DNA of 64,000 bases. Origin: Heloderma charlesbogerti. Taxonomy: Eukaryota > Chordata > Lepidosauria > Squamata > Helodermatidae. Below the pieces are notes generated by a model, which searched no databases, was not told the DNA's origin, and saw nothing but the letters and a program-made list of their open reading frames with translations. The position numbers and the translations under genes were made by a program. The stretch covers positions 310,001 through 374,000 of the forward strand of contig JANEZZ010002886.1 of the NCBI GenBank assembly GCA_026122225.1, written 5' to 3'. Shown here piece by piece: positions 60,573 to 64,000 of the stretch. How positions within the stretch are numbered: position 1 is the stretch's first letter; each line of letters starts with the position of its first letter.

Positions 60573-63500
60573 CCCCTTCATGGATCACTGCCTTGTTGTG
60601 GCAAAGGGGCTTGCATAACTCAGTGAAGCCATAAGCTATGCCGTGCAGGGCCACCCAAGACGAACAGGTCATGGTGGAGAGTTCTGACAAAATATGGTCC
60701 ACTGGAGAAGGAAATGGCAACCCACGCCAGTATTCTTGCCAAGAAAACCCCATGGAATGTATGACAAGGCTAAAAGATATGACGCCGGAAGGTGAGCCCC
60801 TCAGGTCAGAAGGTGTCCAATATACTACTGGGGAAGAGCAGAGGGAATTTCCAAGTAGCACCAGAAAGAGTGAGGCGGCTGGGCCAAAGCCGAAAGGACA
60901 TTCAGCTGTGGATGTGTCTGGTGGTGAAAAGAAAGTCTGATGCTGTAAAGAACAATATTGTTTAGGAACTTGGAATGTAAGATCAATGAAACAAGGTAAG
61001 CTGGAGGTGATCAAACATGAGATGGCAAGATTGAACATCGACATCTTGGGAATCAGCGAACTAAAATGGACAAGCATGGGCGAATTTAATTCAGGTGACC
61101 ATCATATCTACTACTGTGGGCAAGAATCCCTTAGAAGAAATGGAGTAGCACTCACAGTCAACAAAAGGGTGGGAAAAGCAGTACTGGGGTACAATCTCAA
61201 AAACGATAGAATGATCTCAGTATGAATCCAAGGCAAACCATTCAACATCACAGTAATTCAAGTCTATGCCCCAACCACTGAGGCTGAAGAAGCTGAGGTT
61301 GATCGGTTCTATGAAGACCTACAACACCTTCTAGAACTAACACCAAAAAAAGATGTCCTCTTCATCATAGGGGATTGGAATGCCAAAGTAGGAAGTCAAG
61401 AAATCACCGGGATAACAGGCAAGCATGGCCTTGGTGTACAAAATGAAGCAGGACAAAGGCTAATAGAGTTTTGCCAAGAGAACACGCTGATCATAGCAAA
61501 CACGCTTTTCCAACAGCACAAGAGGTGACTCTACACATGGACATCACCAGATGGTCAATACAGAAATCAGATTGTTTATGTACTTTGCAGCCAAAGATGG
61601 AGAAGCGCCATACAGTCAGTAAAAATAAGATCTGGAGCTGACTGTGGCTCAGATCATGAGCTGCTTCTTGCAAAATTTCGGCTTAAATTGAAGAACATAG
61701 GGAAAACCACTAAACCATTCAGGTATGACCTAAATCATATCCCTTATGAATATACAGTGGAGGTGAGGAATAGATTTCAGGGATTAGACCTGATAGACAG
61801 AGTGCCTGAGGAACTATGGACGGAGGTCCGTAACATTGTTCAGGAGGCAGCAACGAAACCCATCCCAAAGAAAACGAAATGCAAGAAAGCAAAGTGGCTG
61901 TCTGATGAGCCACTCATCAGTCATTACTCATTCCACAAGTAGCTGAGGAAAGAAGGGAAGTGAAAAGCAAGGGAGAAAGGGGAAGATATATCCAACTGAA
62001 TGCAGAGTTCCAGAGAACAGCAAGGAGAGACAAGAGCAAGGCCTTCTTAAATGAACAATGAAAAGAAATCGAGGAAAACAATAGAGTGGGAAAGACTAGA
62101 GATCTTTTCAAGAAAATTGTAGATCTCAAGGGAACGTTTTGTGCAAAGATGGGCATGATAAAGGACAAAAAAGGCAGGGACCTAACAGAAGCAGATGAGA
62201 TTAAGAAGAGGTGGAAAGAATACACAGAAGAACTACACAGGAAAGATCTGAATGTCCCTGATAGCCATGATAGTGTGGTCACTGAACATGAGCCGGACAT
62301 TCTCGAGAGTGAAGTCAAGTGGGCCTTAGGAAGCATTACTAACAACAAAGCTAGCGGAGATGACAGTATTCCAGCTGAGCTATTTAAAATCCTAAAAGAT
62401 GATGCTGTTAAAGTGCTGCATTCAATATGCCAACAAATCTGGAACACTCAACAGTGGCCACAAGACTGGAAAAGGTCAGTTTACATTCCAGTTCCAAAGA
62501 AGGGCAATGCCAAAGAGTGTTCAAACTACCATACAATTGCGCTCATTTCACATGCCAGCAAGGTGATGCTCAAAATCCTACAAGTTAGGCTTCAGCAGCA
62601 TGTGAAACGAGAACTACCAGAAGTACAAGCTGGGTTTCGAAGAGGCAGAGGAACTAGAGATCAAATCGCCAACATTCGCTGGATCATGGAGAAAGCAAGA
62701 GAATTCCAGAAAAATGTCTATTTCTGCTTCATTGACTACACTAAAGCCTTTGATTGTGTGGATCACAACAAACTGTGGCAAATTCTGAAAGAGATGGGAG
62801 TACCAGACCACCTTACCTGTCTCCTGAGAAACCTGTACGAGGGTCAAGAAGCAACAGTAAGAACCGGACATGGAACAACCGATTGGATCAAAATTGGGAA
62901 AGGGGTACGACAAGGCTGCATATTGTCACCCTGCTTATTTAATTTATATGCAGAGTACATCATGAGAAACGCCGGGTTGGATGAATTACAGGTCGGAATT
63001 AAGATTGCCGGGAGAATTATCAACAACCTCAGATACGCAGACGATACCACCCTAATGGCAGGAAGCGAAGAGGATGTAAAGAGCCTCTTGTTGAGGGTGA
63101 AAGTGGAGAGTGCAAAAGCTGGTTTGAAACTCAACATTAAAAAAACTAAGATCATGGCATCTGGCCCCATCACTTCCTGGCATATGGAAGGGGAAGAAAT
63201 GGAAGCAGTGACAGATTTTATTTTCTTGGGCTCTAAGATCACTGCAGACGGTGACTGCAGCCATGAAATTAAAAGACGCTTGCTCTTTGGGAGGAAAGCT
63301 ATGGCAAATTTATTTATTTATTTATTTATTTCTATACCGCCCAATAGCCGAAGCTCTCTGGGCAGTTCACAAAAACTAAAACCAAACAACACACAATAAA
63401 ACAATTTAAAATATATAGAACATTAAAACCACAATATAACAATACAACCACAATAAAACGTAGCAGCAGTACAGGAGTTTAAAATACAGATTTAAAACAG

Positions 63501-64000
63501 CAAAGATAAAAATTTAGAAAGCTAAAATGCCTGGGAAAATAAAAAGGTCTTCACCAGGCGCAGAAAGGAGTACAATGTAGGCACCAGGCGAACCTCACTA
63601 GGGAGCTCATTCCAGAGCCGGGGTGCCACAACAGAAAAAGCCCTCCTCCTAGTAGTCACCCGCCTCACTTCCTTTGGCAGGGGCTCACGGAGAAGGGCCG
63701 CTGATGATGATCTATGCAAACCTAGACAGCATAGTCAGAAGCAGAGACATCACCTTGCCGACAAAGGTCCGTATAATCAAAGCTATGGTTTTCCCAGTAG
63801 CAACGTATGGCTGTGAGAGCTGGACTGTAAGGAAGGCTGAGTGCCGAAGAATTGATGCTTTTGAACTGTGGTGCTGGAGAAGACTCTTACGAGTCCCCTG
63901 GACTGCAAGGAGGTCAAATCAGTCCATCCTAAAGGAAATCAACCCTGAGTGCTCATTGGAAGGACAGATACTGAAGCTGAAGCTCAAATATTTTGGCCAC
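60573..64000 (+). mobile_element. BovB copy 1 (mirror), cut by window end
   Basis: Mirror of 5589-9016. 5' leader from 60573, endonuclease pieces at 60638-61225, RT frame 62086-63399. The last part of that frame (from 'AMANL' on) runs out of BovB into the antisense nested L2. The final ~225 bp of BovB lie beyond the window. Confidence 0.9.
63309..63711 (-). mobile_element. L2 3' end nested in BovB copy 1 (mirror)
   Basis: Mirror of 5878-6280; duplications CTATGGCAAA (63299-63308) and CTATGCAAA (63712-63720). Confidence 0.9.

Larger units (their letters stand above)
34878..64000. repeat. Right arm of giant inverted duplication
   Basis: 29,123 bp, the reverse complement of 5589-34712. It is cut by the window end, inside BovB copy 1, so the true arm length is unknown. 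It lacks one C of the CCC at 27751-27753 (here GG at 41837-41838). Confidence 0.97.

Overview
The window looks like nuclear DNA of a squamate reptile (lizard or snake). It has intron/exon structure, BovB (RTE-clade), CR1 and L2-type LINEs, a tRNA-derived SINE and many small fold-back MITE-like elements. I see no bacterial or viral genes. Squamate is an inference from this repeat mix plus the cellular gene; species is not determinable here.

The dominant feature is a giant inverted duplication. Positions 5589-34712 and 34878-64000 are reverse complements of each other, 29,124 and 29,123 bp, meeting at an apex near 34789. Every element and open frame compared in the left arm has a counterpart in the right arm. 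The coordinate sum of paired positions is 69590 near the apex and 69589 outside a single 1-bp indel at 27751-27753 / 41837-41838. Fast-evolving tracts (a 12-base C run, (CA)13, (CA)8) have equal lengths in both arms. Positions 1-5588 are unpaired only because the window ends before their partner. The apex is a 22-bp AT-rich inverted repeat with a 9-base loop. The two sides differ only within about 90 bp of it. A fold-back read or assembly artefact is the leading explanation; a very recent or gene-converted genomic palindrome is the alternative.

The only cellular gene is the 3' end of a receptor tyrosine phosphatase of the R5 group, best matched to PTPRG. Four terminal coding exons encode the C-terminal part of the inactive D2 phosphatase domain and a C-terminal ESLV tail. 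They occur twice, back to back: on the minus strand in the left arm (34532 down to 24333) and on the plus strand in the right arm (35058 up to 45256). The apex lies in the intron just upstream of the first of these exons, so the rest of the gene is absent from both sides. A long candidate 3' UTR of about 7.3 kb follows each copy.

Layout, left arm inward: L2 fragments; a full-length BovB inserted in an L2 and itself interrupted by another L2 3' end (three-level nest, 5282-11085); a MITE-rich interval (11476-13781); L2 and CR1 fragments (15003-16643); candidate PTPRG 3' UTR with small transposons; last exon; last intron holding a nearly intact antisense BovB (24990-27954); remaining exons and introns with further MITE-like elements; apex. 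The right arm repeats this in reverse order. The unpaired 1-5588 stretch adds a GC-rich terminal-inverted-repeat element and a SINE.
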